DNA of 64,000 nt, taken from Scilla litardierei. Lineage: Eukaryota > Streptophyta > Magnoliopsida > Asparagales > Asparagaceae. The notes beneath the pieces were generated by a model. The model ran no database searches. It was not told where the DNA came from and saw nothing but the letters and a program-made list of their open reading frames with translations. A program made the translations under genes and the position numbers. Each line of letters opens with the position of its first letter. Within the stretch, counting starts at the first letter, position 1. The DNA lies in the NCBI GenBank assembly GCA_030789695.1, contig CM061138.1:179343051-179407050 (forward strand), in the 5' to 3' direction. This document shows positions 34,609-45,373 of this stretch, piece by piece.

Positions 34609-36360
34609 TGTAATGCCCTACAAGCTACTGCACAAATACTAGAGGGGGGGTGAATAGTACTTTAAAAATAACAAGGAGTATAATTCCTAATTATAGTGCA
34701 AACAACTACCAAATCAATTTGCGAAAGCTTAAATTGAATGACAACAACAAAATTAACAATGCTAACAAAAGATGTTACTGGGTTCGGATCCACCCAAGTC
34801 TCCCCGACTTGTTCCCGGTGATCCTACGTCCCAACCACCCGGATCCCATCTGGATACTTAGGTTAGAAACCCTAACCCAAGATTTCCACTATGAATATCT
34901 TGTGAAAAACCTTGACAAGATCAAATCATACATGCAATGGCAATAGTGAATCCCACAACCCGGGATCACAACCTTCTCTCACAACCGAGAGAATCAACAA
35001 GCAATATAAACAAGTTTATAATGAAATAAACAATCTTACCACAAAATCCTATACCTTGAGTTTTCTTACCAAATAGGTGCAAGGAGGGATTTGAGGAAGA
35101 TGAAGTCACCAAGACCTAGCACCAAAGAAATGACCAGCAAAGGGTGCCTAGGAGTGATTTGGAGACTTGAATCAAGCTAGAGCTTGAAGGGCTCACCAAG
35201 AACAAACTTCTCTCAAGATGGATTCTAGATCTAGAAAGTGAGAGAATGGATTTCTTGTGAGGAAGAGAGCTTTGGAAATGAGTGAGAATGGCTATCTCTT
35301 TCAATCTCAATGAATCTCTTAATGGCAGCTCTAACCTAGAGAGAAATGACCATGGTTCGTATTTATAGGGTCCCATAAAACAACTTAGGTCAAGTCACAA
35401 CGGATAGAAATCTGAGGCAACTAGTCGGTCAAAGAACAACCACTGACCGACTAGTTCATCAACTAGTCGGTCAGTCAAACAACATGGACCGACTAAGTGA
35501 AGAACTGAGAAGAGATAGAAATTCAGACCTAGAAATCTAGTCGGTCCAAGAAGACATTCTGACCGACTAGTTTCACAACTAGTCGGTCAGTCAGTGAACG
35601 TAGACCGACTAAGAGGGAAAAACAAATAGGCTGAATACAAAATGACTTAGTCGGTCCAAGAACAAAAGTTGACCGACTAGATTATCAACTAGTCGGTCAC
35701 CAAACGTTCTTAGACCGACTAACGATAAACAGTAGCTTAGGAGAATTTTGGCATGAACAGTAAATCACAACTAGTCGGTCAAAGAAGCATCACTGACCGA
35801 CTAGTTCACAAACTAGTCGGTCGGTGAGTCAACGTAGACCGACTAACTGTAAACAGTACTGAACAGGAAAAGATTAACTCACACTAGTCGGTCCAAGAAG
35901 CTTTTCTGACCGACTAGATCACCATCTAGTCGGTCAATACTTCTTCTTGTACCAACTAATATGCACAAACAAGTTCGAATCGAAGCGTGATGCTTCGAGG
36001 AAATTAGAGTGGACTTGTACTAAGATCCTAGAGCTACGATATGAGCGTTATGAAGATAGAATCGTAAGATATACTCAAGGCTTAACATTCTATAGATCGA
36101 AGCTAAAAGACTATAAATAAAACCTTAAAGAATGGTCTTCGAGAGCTTCGATTAATTCTTCATGACTTCCAAAACGGTCCAAGAGCTTCAACGAAGCTTT
36201 AGGCAATGAATACGAGCTTTGAGAAGTCTTGAGATGTCGCTTTGATTATTCTCGTGAATTTGGCGACGATCTCCAATACTGCGCTCACAAATTGTTAGTT
36301 CATGAATTATTTATGTTTGCTCATCATCAAAACCAAATCCGGGGAGTCCAATATTCAACA
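34609..36360 (-). repeat. SIRE-2 3' LTR
   Basis: 1,752 bp. TATA on the minus strand (CTATAAATACG) at about 35359-35369. Upstream of it in the transcription direction, 35421-35957 holds an array of ACTAGTCGGTC...GACCGACTAGT pairs, about 20 arms with spacers of 5-17 nt. Confidence 0.9.
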
Positions 36361-37319
36361 TTCTCCCCCTTTTTGGTGATGACAAACCAACATAAATAAT
36401 AATCAAAAATAATGATTCAAATGTGAAATACTTACTCCCCCTGCATTGATGACACGTTAATTCCAAAATGAATATATATAAATTGCATCAATCAGACGAG
36501 TAAGATATATAACGAGAATCGATTTTTGAATTATCGGATTTTGAAAATCCTTATATATATCTTAACTCCCCCTGAATCTAACACATCAAATTAGATTCTT
36601 GGAAATTGAGTTAAATTTTCATTTGTCCTATTTATTATCATTATATCTCCCCCTTTGGCATTATCCCAAAAATGGGGGGCATACAACGACAACAACTAGG
36701 AAATGGAAAATCCAACATCGGGAGTCGTAGACAATGACGATGGACCTAATTGACACCAAGGGAAAAGTGATGAAATCAAATCAAGGTGTGCCAAATTGTC
36801 CATTATCAAAAAGCGATAATTAAAATCATCAAAAATACCAAATATTTATTCATGTATTGAATAAAGAAACATACTCTCCAATATTCAATATTCGTGGTTA
36901 AATTTGTGCATGGAAAACAATTCTATACAATTATAGAAATATAATCTATTTGACCAAGTTTTTAAGCGACGAGCGACGAAATCACATGTCAAAGGCATTG
37001 AATGAAAATTAAATGTGCACGACGAAGTAAAACAAAGAGAACATTGATGTGTATATATATAAAAACATCATGAGTACATCCAAAAAGATATCGACTACAT
37101 CATATCAAATGCAACATACCATGTATATCACCATCAAAAAGAAAATACATCATACATCATCGAACCATCACCAACATCCAAAGTACATCAAAATACAACA
37201 CCGAAATCCATACAACCAAAATACATCAAAACAACCACCCAACACTCCATCCTAACCCAAAAACACTCTCAATAAGATACATCATCCAAAGATCATAGGA
37301 GAGGCCTCGAAACAGACGA
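36361..37319 (-). other. SIRE-2 3' untranslated interior and polypurine tract
   Basis: Non-coding between ORF3 and the 3' LTR. The tract (minus AAAAAGGGGGAGAA) at 36361-36375 abuts the LTR; further AGGGGGAG tracts lie near 36437, 36568 and 36650. The rest is AT-rich, with Ile/His-rich spurious frames. Confidence 0.7.
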
Positions 37320-39014
37320 TCACGAGGAAGTGACAGGATCTGCAGTCTCTGGGGGTCCAGTCGAGGGAGTGGACTCAGGCTCTGCAGGGAGGAGAGGCGT
37401 GTGAACAGAAGGGATCGTCGGGGCAGGGGTGGAGACATCGACGACAGACTCAACGGCTGGGGTCTCAACAGGAACAACAGTAGGCAAAACAGGAGCAGGG
37501 TCGTCAGCAGGAGCAGCAGCAGCATCAGAAGGCTGATCCACTGGTGCAGAAGTCTCAGGAGCACCGGAAGAGGTGCCAGCATCAGGAGCAGAGGTGGTAG
37601 CAGCAGCAGTGGCCTCATCGCCACGAGCCAAGGAGGTGACAAGTTCATCAATATCCTCATCGTCCATCTCCTCATCCTCAGAAACAGGAGGAGGAAGCTG
37701 AACGCCCATCAAACTAGCCATACGGCAGACGACCTCCTCGGTACGAGCCAAACGCGACTCGTGCCGACGAAGCAACCGAACGACATCATCAAGTGTGGTG
37801 GTAGGAGGAGGGACTGAAGCCGCTGAAGGAGTGGCCTGAGATGCAGAAGGTGTCGACCGCTGCACGTGACGGAGTGCTGCAAGAGATTTCTTAACGGCCG
37901 TCGCGTTCAGAGGAGGACCAAGGGGACACTCATCATCAGGAGGCATGGGAACACCGAATCGACGGAAAACCAAGGTCAGGAGACACGGATATGGGATATG
38001 CGCAGATTTAGTGGTCTTGCGAATACACTCGAAAGAATCCATCTTATCGAGTATAATGCGAGCCCAATTAATCTCGCTACCCATAAACAGAGCGTAAATC
38101 AATTTCAGAAATGGCTGAGATGGAAGAGAAGAGGATCCATACTTGGGAAGAAGGCAGGATTTCAAGATCAGGTTAATCACCCAAGCATTCGGCTTGAATG
38201 ATTTCGAAGGGACTCCTATGAATGCAGGGGGGATAACCTGGAAGATTTTGCCTAGGGTCCGCTGATCGAGGGAGGAGATATCGTCGACAGAGATGTCAGA
38301 CGGGAGGAGGCCACACGACGAGCAACCTATCAACTCCCCCAAGATTTCTGCCGTGAGGACTATAGGAGTCCCCAAAACAGAAGTCTCGATGGAGTGAGAC
38401 TCACCGTACTGGCCCCGGACATGATTTGCATAAAATAGCTTGACCAGGCGAGGATATGGTCGGGGGTTCGCCTTAGCGTCATATCTAAGATAGTCCAATA
38501 GGCCACTATAGGAGAGAAGATCCGCAAGGCCAAGAAAATCAGAAAACTGAACGTAATGCTCCAACAGCAGTGGGCAGTGCTCTATACGGTTGTACGCTGC
38601 GAGACACTGAGGGTCTTCGCGGCACAACGATATATCTACACCGCCGACTGGCATTGAAGATTTACCCTTAGCCTTACGGGGCTTAGGAGGAGGTGGAGGA
38701 GGGGGTGGAGTAGGAGCTTTCTCGGGATGTTCAGGAGTGTATTCTTCATCGGAATCATCCTCGGAATCACTATCTGAACGCTCACCGGGAGGAGTGGGAG
38801 CACGAAACTTTTTAGGTTTAGGTTTGGGCTTGGACGTTTGGCCGGTAGGTTTAGGCTTGGACGTCCTCTTCCTCTTAAACGGAGTTGAAGACGAAGAGGG
38901 GGGTCGGGTGGTCTTGGCCATACGCTTAGGAGGGGTCGAAGCGGTAGCACCCTCTACGGTCATGGGGGATGCCCCAGAAGATGTAATCGGGAGTCTCGTT
39001 CTTGCCATGATCAC
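37320..39014 (-). CDS. SIRE-2 ORF3 (env-position protein), 564 aa
   Basis: Intact ORF between pol and the 3' LTR on the same strand, the place where SIRE elements carry an env-like gene. Residues 1-110 are Lys/Pro/Ser-rich with an eight-proline run. Residues about 130-370 form a globular domain (VQFSDFLGLADLLSYSGLL, then ETSVLGTPIVLTAEILGELI, then SKSFKPNAWVINLIL) like the 'putative plant transposon protein' domain found next to SIRE pol. The C-terminus is Pro/Ala/Thr-rich and low-complexity. I see no obvious signal peptide or membrane span, so an envelope role is not supported by sequence alone. A second Met at codon 3 is a possible start. About 920 bp separate it from pol, so it needs its own message or splicing. 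Confidence 0.75.
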   Translation of the reverse strand: MIMARTRLPITSSGASPMTVEGATASTPPKRMAKTTRPPSSSSTPFKRKRTSKPKPTGQTSKPKPKPKKFRAPTPPGERSDSDSEDDSDEEYTPEHPEKAPTPPPPPPPPKPRKAKGKSSMPVGGVDISLCREDPQCLAAYNRIEHCPLLLEHYVQFSDFLGLADLLSYSGLLDYLRYDAKANPRPYPRLVKLFYANHVRGQYGESHSIETSVLGTPIVLTAEILGELIGCSSCGLLPSDISVDDISSLDQRTLGKIFQVIPPAFIGVPSKSFKPNAWVINLILKSCLLPKYGSSSLPSQPFLKLIYALFMGSEINWARIILDKMDSFECIRKTTKSAHIPYPCLLTLVFRRFGVPMPPDDECPLGPPLNATAVKKSLAALRHVQRSTPSASQATPSAASVPPPTTTLDDVVRLLRRHESRLARTEEVVCRMASLMGVQLPPPVSEDEEMDDEDIDELVTSLARGDEATAAATTSAPDAGTSSGAPETSAPVDQPSDAAAAPADDPAPVLPTVVPVETPAVESVVDVSTPAPTIPSVHTPLLPAEPESTPSTGPPETADPVTSS

Positions 39015-39937
39015 GGCACAACGAGTACAAACAAACGACAGGATAGGATCAAAGACCCTAACTCAAACCCTAAAACCTAAGACACAAGCCCTAAGATAGA
39101 GAATCCGAAACCCTAGAACCCTAGAAGTGAAAACAAGATGTAGAACAAACCCTAGGGATGAAAAACAAGATCTAGGAAGGGGGGAGATACCTAGGGGAGT
39201 GGTCGACGGCGACGGGCGGCGGAGTTGGCCGGAAAAGTGGCCGGAGAATCGACGGAAGATGAAGAGTCCCGATCGGGTTTAGGGGGGTTTTCGGGCTGGA
39301 GAGAAGAAGTAAACCGACTAAATGAAGAAACATCCGGTTTGAGAGTGATTAAGTCGGTCGAGAATGCGAAAAGACGCGTTTGCCCTAACGCACTTAGTCG
39401 GTCATAGTTCAAGCACTGACCGACTAGATTACGATCTAGTCGGTCGGTCAATGAGCTTAAACTGACTAAGTCGAAACAGAGGCAAAACGAAAAATCTAGG
39501 GCTAGAGTTAGTCGGTCACAGTATAATCACTGACCGACTAGTTTTCAATCTAGTCGGTCGGTAAGAGAACTGTGACCGACTAAAAGAAGTTAATGACAGG
39601 AGAAAGTTAAAGCTTGAACTAGTCGGTCTGAGTTCACTAGCTGACCGACTAGATGAGCATCTACTCGGTTGGCTGATGAACTGAAACCGACTAGAAGAGT
39701 CCAAAAGTTGATAAATGAGTTCTCTTCATAAACCACTTGGATGAAACATCTTAACCCTCTCATAAGTCATCTAAACTACCCCATAAAACATCGAAATCTT
39801 AAATACGACATTCAAATAAGAATTCGAGCAAAAATTCAAACATATCACATAAAATCCCCAAAAATTCAATAAATCTAGCATGAACGAAATATCGCGAAAT
39901 ATAATGGCATGCAAGATAATTGAATGAAACATGAATC
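39015..39937 (-). promoter_or_regulatory. SIRE-2 pol-ORF3 spacer with U3-type palindrome array
   Basis: Between 39310 and 39700 the same AGTCGGTC...GACCGACT pairs recur as in the LTR U3. They are followed toward ORF3 by a plant-leader-like stretch with repeated AGGGTTT telobox motifs (about 39040-39150). No TATA was clear. I infer a possible internal promoter for ORF3. Confidence 0.45.
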
Positions 39938-42900
39938 CTATATCTCGGATTCACTCATAATCCCCAATTCTCGACGCAACCGCACAAAGGAGTCCTCCTT
40001 TAGGGGTTTCGTGAAAATATCGGCGATTTGCTTTTGGGTTTCAACGTACACTAAAATGATGTCCTTTTTAGCAACATGATCATCTAAAAAATGGTGTCGG
40101 ACATCTATGTGTTTAGATCGGGAATGGTGCACCGGATTCTTTGAAAGACAAATAGCACTTTGGTTATCCACCATGATATGGCTAGTATCACAATGAATAC
40201 CAAAATCCTTCAGTGTGTGTCTCATCCAAAGAACCTGGGCACAAGCGGCACCGGCGGTAATGTATTCCGCCTCGGTGGTTGAAAGTGATACCGAATTTTG
40301 CTTCTTGGAAAACCAAGAGACAAGGGAATTTCCTAGAAAATGGCAAGTGCCACTAGTACTCTTCCTGTCGGATTTGCATCCCGTATAATCAGCGTCACTA
40401 TATGAGACTAACTCATATGTGCTAGATTTCGGATAAAGTAATCCAAAATCTAAAGTGTAACTTAGATAGCGAAAAATACGTTTAACCTCTACTAAGTGAG
40501 AATCCTTAGGTTGAGACTGATAACGAGCACATATACAAACGGCAAACATAGTATCGGGCCTACTTGCGGTAAGATAAAGTAAACTACCTATCATACCTCG
40601 ATATAGACAAATGTCTACATCTTTTCCGCCCATATCTTTATCAATATGCGTTGTAGTGCTCATAGGAGTCTTTTTCCCGGAGGCATTCTCCATTCCAAAT
40701 CGCTTTAGCAACTCCACCGTGTACTTCGTTTGGTGGATGAAGATTGCATCGTTCAATTGGTGAATTTGGAGACCTAAGAAATATTTGAGTTCGCCCATGT
40801 GGCTCATCTCAAATTGTTCCTTCATAACATGAGAAAACTCTTCGCAAAGAGTGAAGTTAGTAGCACCGAAAATGATATCATCAACATAAATTTGAACTAA
40901 TAAAATATCATTATTCACATGCTTAACAAAAAGTGTAGAATCGGCTTCACCCATTTTAAAATTCAAATCCAAAAGAAAATTCTTTAGGCGATCATACCAA
41001 GCTCGAGGAGCTTGTCTCAAACCATAAAGAGCTTTCTTTAGTTTAAAAACATGATTTGGAAATTTTTCATTTATGAAGCCCGGAGGTTGAGAAACGTAAA
41101 CTTCCTCAACGACATCTCCGTTTAAAAATGCACTTTTAACATCCATTTGAAATAACTTAAAATTTTTATGGCATGCAAAAGACAATAATAGTCTAATTGA
41201 TTCTAATCTAGCTACCGGAGCGAAGGATTCTTCGAAATCGATACCTTCCTCTTGGCGATAGCCTTGAGCTACTAACCGAGCTTTGTTCCGGACGACGACT
41301 TGGTTTTCGTCGGTTTTGTTCTTGAAGATCCACTTTGTCCCTATGACGGTGTGGTTCTTCGATGGCAAAGGAACAAGCTCCCATACCTCATTCCTCTCGA
41401 ATTGAATGAGTTCCTCCTCCATGGCAAGAATACAAGCACTATCTTCGCACGCTTCAACTATATTCTTTGGCTCTATCGATGAGGCAAAGGCACAATTGGC
41501 GAAGTGGTGGACTTGCGATCTCGTCTTGACACTATCATGAATATTGCCAATGACTTGCTCATAGGGATGGTCGCGAGCGGTATGAAGTCGCTTGGGAATA
41601 CCTTGATCACTAGGCACATTCTCAACAACTTCATTAGTCGGGTTAGTATCAATAGAATCAATTGAATCAATAGACTTAGAATTTTCCAAAGAATCACATA
41701 AAACATCCATAGAATCATCATCATTTGAAATTCTAGAAGTAGTAAAATTCTCATTAAAAGAGACATGAAGTGATTCCTCGATCGTAGAGGATCTTTTGTT
41801 GTATATCTGGTAGGCTTTGCTACGTGAGGAATACCCAACAAATATCCCCTCATCCGATCTCGGATCAAACTTGTCCAAATTATCATATGTGTTTTTAATA
41901 AAACATTTTGTGCCGAAAACATGAAAATGTTTAACTTGAGGCAATCTACCAAACAACAATTCATAGCAAGTTTGTTTGGTGTCGGGCCTCAAAAGTATTC
42001 TATTAAACACATAGCAAGCGGTGTGTATCGCTTCCGCCCAAAATTGATAACCAAGTTGACTATCTTCGAGCATAGTGCGAGCACACTCCACAAGCGTTCT
42101 ATTCTTCCTCTCAACAACACCATTTTGAGGAGGTGCGCGAGGGAAAGAAAACGTGTGAGTAATTCCAAGATCATCACAAAAATTTGAGAAAGACTCATTC
42201 TCAAATTCACCCCCATGATCACTACGAATAGTGACAATGGTGGTTCTGATGAGATTTTGTACTTTCTTCACAAATATTGTGAAGTTTTCAAAAGCTTCAT
42301 TTTTATTACATAAGAAAAATACCCATGTAAATCTAGAATAATCATCGACGATGACAAGTCCATATCTTGCATTTCCTAAGGAAGCAACTCTAGTTGGCCC
42401 AAATAAATCTAGATGTAATAGCTCTAGTGGCCGTTTAATAGAAATGCTTTTCTTAGGTTTAAATGAAGATTTAGGAAGCTTGCCACGTTGACAAGAATCA
42501 CAAAAACTTTTCTTTTCGAAAACGAGCTTCGGAAAACCGTTAATGGAATTTAATTTTGAAAGCTTATAAAGTGTTCCAAAGTTCACATGTCCAAAGCGTC
42601 GATGCCATAAGTGTTGTTCACTTGTGTTGGCAACGAGACATTGTTCATATGACTTAGGAAGATCCAAAATATAAATATCTTTATGGCGTGTGCCAGAAAA
42701 TAATAATTTATTATTATCATTTGAAATATGACATAATCCTTTCGCAAATCTAACTTTGTAACCTTTGTCACAAAGTTGGCTTATTGAAATAAGATTATGA
42801 TTTAAACCATCAACTAGATAAACATCACTAATTAAGGGTTTAGACGGGTTACCCACTTTACCAACACCGACGATGGTTCCGCTCTCGTTGACTCCAAATA

Positions 42901-43051
42901 CGACGCGGTTTCCATTAGCAATGGGAACTACTCCGGAGAGCAACTGAGCGTCACCCGTCATGTGTTTTGAACACCCGCTATCGAGTATCCAATTCCCTTT
43001 GGAGCTAAATTTAAATTTGTTGCTCCTTTTCTTTTTCTTTTCCTTGAGTAC
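39938..43051 (-). CDS. SIRE-2 pol: protease, integrase, RT, RNase H
   Basis: Open without interruption from 43051; the first Met is at 42961 and the residue numbers below count from it. The protease motif [11 protein letters not shown] lies just upstream of that Met, so the natural product is fused to gag. Zinc HHCC about 119-157; integrase catalytic residues D185, D248, E284; an acidic linker 400-500; RT 540-740 with the YVDD box at 692-695; RNase H 850-985 with D855, E897, D932. All catalytic motifs are present and the length is full, so this polyprotein could be active. Gag and pol are in the same frame but separated by about 60 nt holding four stops (43052-43111). Confidence 0.9.
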   Translation of the reverse strand, partial: VLKEKKKKRSNKFKFSSKGNWILDSGCSKHMTGDAQLLSGVVPIANGNRVVFGVNESGTIVGVGKVGNPSKPLISDVYLVDGLNHNLISISQLCDKGYKVRFAKGLCHISNDNNKLLFSGTRHKDIYILDLPKSYEQCLVANTSEQHLWHRRFGHVNFGTLYKLSKLNSINGFPKLVFEKKSFCDSCQRGKLPKSSFKPKKSISIKRPLELLHLDLFGPTRVASLGNARYGLVIVDDYSRFTWVFFLCNKNEAFENFTIFVKKVQNLIRTTIVTIRSDHGGEFENESFSNFCDDLGITHTFSFPRAPPQNGVVERKNRTLVECARTMLEDSQLGYQFWAEAIHTACYVFNRILLRPDTKQTCYELLFGRLPQVKHFHVFGTKCFIKNTYDNLDKFDPRSDEGIFVGYSSRSKAYQIYNKRSSTIEESLHVSFNENFTTSRISNDDDSMDVLCDSLENSKSIDSIDSIDTNPTNEVVENVPSDQGIPKRLHTARDHPYEQVIGNIHDSVKTRSQVHHFANCAFASSIEPKNIVEACEDSACILAMEEELIQFERNEVWELVPLPSKNHTVIGTKWIFKNKTDENQVVVRNKARLVAQGYRQEEGIDFEESFAPVARLESIRLLLSFACHKNFKLFQMDVKSAFLNGDVVEEVYVSQPPGFINEKFPNHVFKLKKALYGLRQAPRAWYDRLKNFLLDLNFKMGEADSTLFVKHVNNDILLVQIYVDDIIFGATNFTLCEEFSHVMKEQFEMSHMGELKYFLGLQIHQLNDAIFIHQTKYTVELLKRFGMENASGKKTPMSTTTHIDKDMGGKDVDICLYRGMIGSLLYLTASRPDTMFAVCICARYQSQPKDSHLVEVKRIFRYLSYTLDFGLLYPKSSTYELVSYSDADYTGCKSDRKSTSGTCHFLGNSLVSWFSKKQNSVSLSTTEAEYITAGAACAQVLWMRHTLKDFGIHCDTSHIMVDNQSAICLSKNPVHHSRSKHIDVRHHFLDDHVAKKDIILVYVETQKQIADIFTKPLKEDSFVRLRRELGIMSESEI

Positions 43052-43111
43052 CTAAAGATAGAAAATTTCATATCATGGTACCCAAGGTCATTGGGTCCTC
43101 AAAGGTTAGAC
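43052..43111 (-). other. Possible 60-nt intron or stop-containing gag-pro junction
   Basis: Minus-strand GTCTAACC...CTATCTTTAG with four in-frame stops between gag and pol, which share one frame. Removal would join AAG to GTA in frame. The donor is weak (AAG|GTCTAA) and 60 nt is short for a plant intron. Simple decay or a frameshift at the junction is equally possible. Confidence 0.3.
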
Positions 43112-45346
43112 CTTTGGAAGCCAAGTCCAATTGGACTTAGACTTCCCCACATAATTTCTACTATGCACAACATTCGAATAATAAGCATTCATATACACTT
43201 GTTTTTCATCCATGCTTGTGTCCTTTGGGCTCCAAATAGTGAAAATCTTGGGAGCCCTCATCCTATTGGGTGCATGCATGCGTTGTTGGTTTCTACGTGA
43301 TGCATGTCGTGGATAGGCATAAGGAACATGATGGAATGGTGCACGACGAGAATTATTCATATGATGAGGTGGGTGAACATATGCATGTGTGGGAACACGT
43401 GCGTGAGGGTGTCTCACATGGTGTGCACGTGCTCGAGAATGTGTTGCATAAAAATCATCATATGTGTGAGCCGGTGGAGTAGGACGTGTGTTCCTACGTG
43501 GCATGGTATTTGTGTACATATAAGCATGGCCCTTCTTTGGAGGTCCACACATAGTGGGATTCTTTCCGAAAGAGGGTGTGGACGAGGTGGAAGCACCATT
43601 GGTAGAAGAACTACCAATAGAGTGTTTGCTACCACTCGTTGAGGCATCGGAAGTTGGCCTAACAAAAGTAGTGACCGACTTGGATGAGTTTCCCAAAGTA
43701 TACCCCAAACCAACATGGTGTTTGGCCGGGAGTAAGACACTTAGGATATTATCCAAATGGCCCTTACCCTTATTGAATTCATTGATTCGGCCTAATGTGT
43801 TCTCATATTTCTCGGTGAGAGAACGCAAAGAAGTATCTAAAGTGGATACTTGCGATGTGAGCACATAAACACGAGATTTAAGACTTTCATTCTCAATACT
43901 CAAAGTCGAGTTTTGAGAAGTTAAATCCTCTATCTTATGTTCTTCCGGATCCTCAATGCTAACATGTTCAAGTTTAGGTTTGAGATTAACAATCTCATTT
44001 CTTAACTCTTCAACAACGGTGTCGTTGTTGGTGATGATAGTCTTAGGCGAGGTTTGAATGCTAGCTAGGTCATCTTTTACTTTAGTATATCTATTTACTA
44101 ATTTAGTGTATTTAGACCATAAATGAGAGTTAGCATCCCTAAGATCATCCATAGTTACCTCATCGCCTTCGTCGTCGCTATCATCGGAGGAGGAAGATCC
44201 TTGATCATCCTCCTCTCTTGCCATAAAGCACATGTGCGCTTGCTCCACTTTCTCATCGTCTGACTCTCCACTTGAGGAATCCTCGGAGTCGGTGAATGTT
44301 GCACCGACAAGTCCCTTTTTGTACCCCTTTTTGTACTTCTTCGACTTGTCGAACTTCGGCGCCTTCCACTTCTCCTTTTGCTTGTTTTGAGGACAATCCG
44401 CTTTGATGTGTCCTGGCTTATTGCATTTAAAGCACAAAGGTGGAGAGGCGTTAGTAGAAGTAAATTTATATTTTTGTTTGAAGTTACCCTTTCGGAAGAA
44501 GCGATTGAACTTCTTTGCCATGAGTGCAATGGATTCCATGTCCATTTCTTCTTCCGAGTCCTCATCATCGGTAGAGGTGGATGAAGCCGCCTTGAATGCA
44601 ATCGCCTTTTTCTTAGGCACGTCTTGGTTCAAATAGGACTTCATCTTTTCTTGTAACTTCACCTTGCTATCTTTGCGTACCTCGTATGATATCAAAGTAC
44701 CCATCAATTGAACTACGGTATACTTATTCATGTCATTACCTTCCTCGATGGCGAAGGTACGTTTCTCTCAAGAAGAAGGAAGTCCTTCGATAAGCTTCGA
44801 GCACTTCTCCTTTTGGGTGTAGGATTTGCCGAGGGCCTCTAACTCGTTTATTATGTCAACGAAGCGAGCGTAATATTCCTTCATCTTCTCGCCCTGTTGC
44901 ATATGAAACATTTCGTAATCTTTGTTTACAACTACGAGTTTAGAGTCTCTTACCCTACTCGTCCCTTCATGTAAAATGAGGAGGGAGTTCCAAATTTGAT
45001 ATGCACTCTTACATGTGCATATCTTATTGAAGTCCTCAGGCTCCAATGCGCATTGTAAGGCGTTCATTGCCTTGGCATTGCTTACCTCCGCGGCGACCTC
45101 TGCGGTAGTCCATTTCTCAAAGTCTTCTTCTTCGGGCTAGATGTATTCCTTCATTGTGGTCCTCCATAGAGATGCACTCCGGAGGAAGGTTTCCATCCGG
45201 TATTTCCAATACCCGTAGTTGGTACCGTTGAAGAATGGAGGCCTCGTAGAGGAATGTCCTTCCATCACCGAAGACGCTCCTTCACGGTTCTTGAAGGTGC
45301 CATAGTCGGAAGGTGGACGCACGGTCTTGTTGTCGTTGGCAGACAT
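43106..45346 (-). pseudogene. SIRE-2 gag with two in-frame stops
   Basis: A single frame of 747 codons from MSANDNK at 45346, 12 nt past the primer site. The N-terminal part (RPPFFNGTNYGYWKYRME) stops at TAG 45137-45139. The gag core (SAYQIWNSLLILHEGT, YYARFVDIINEL) stops at TGA 44768-44770. The rest (43106-44731) is open, with a CCHC zinc knuckle CFKCNKPGHIKADC and then acidic and coiled regions and a His/Arg-rich tail. Each stop is one substitution from a sense codon and no frameshift is seen, so the loss is recent. Confidence 0.85.
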
Positions 45347-45358
45347 AGCTAAGTATCT

Positions 45359-45371
45359 GGCTCTGATACCA
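45359..45371 (-). promoter_or_regulatory. SIRE-2 primer-binding site, tRNA-iMet
   Basis: Minus strand TGGTATCAGAGCC, 2 bp from the LTR. Confidence 0.92.
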
Positions 45372-45373
45372 AA

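Noticed and set aside
35421..35957. Regularly spaced repeats considered as a CRISPR-like array
   Set aside because: The genome is a plant's, units are palindromic with short irregular spacers, and the array lies in an LTR promoter.
39040..39150. AGGGTTT repeats as interstitial telomere DNA
   Set aside because: Copies are few and irregular, as in plant telobox leaders, and not a tandem telomeric array.
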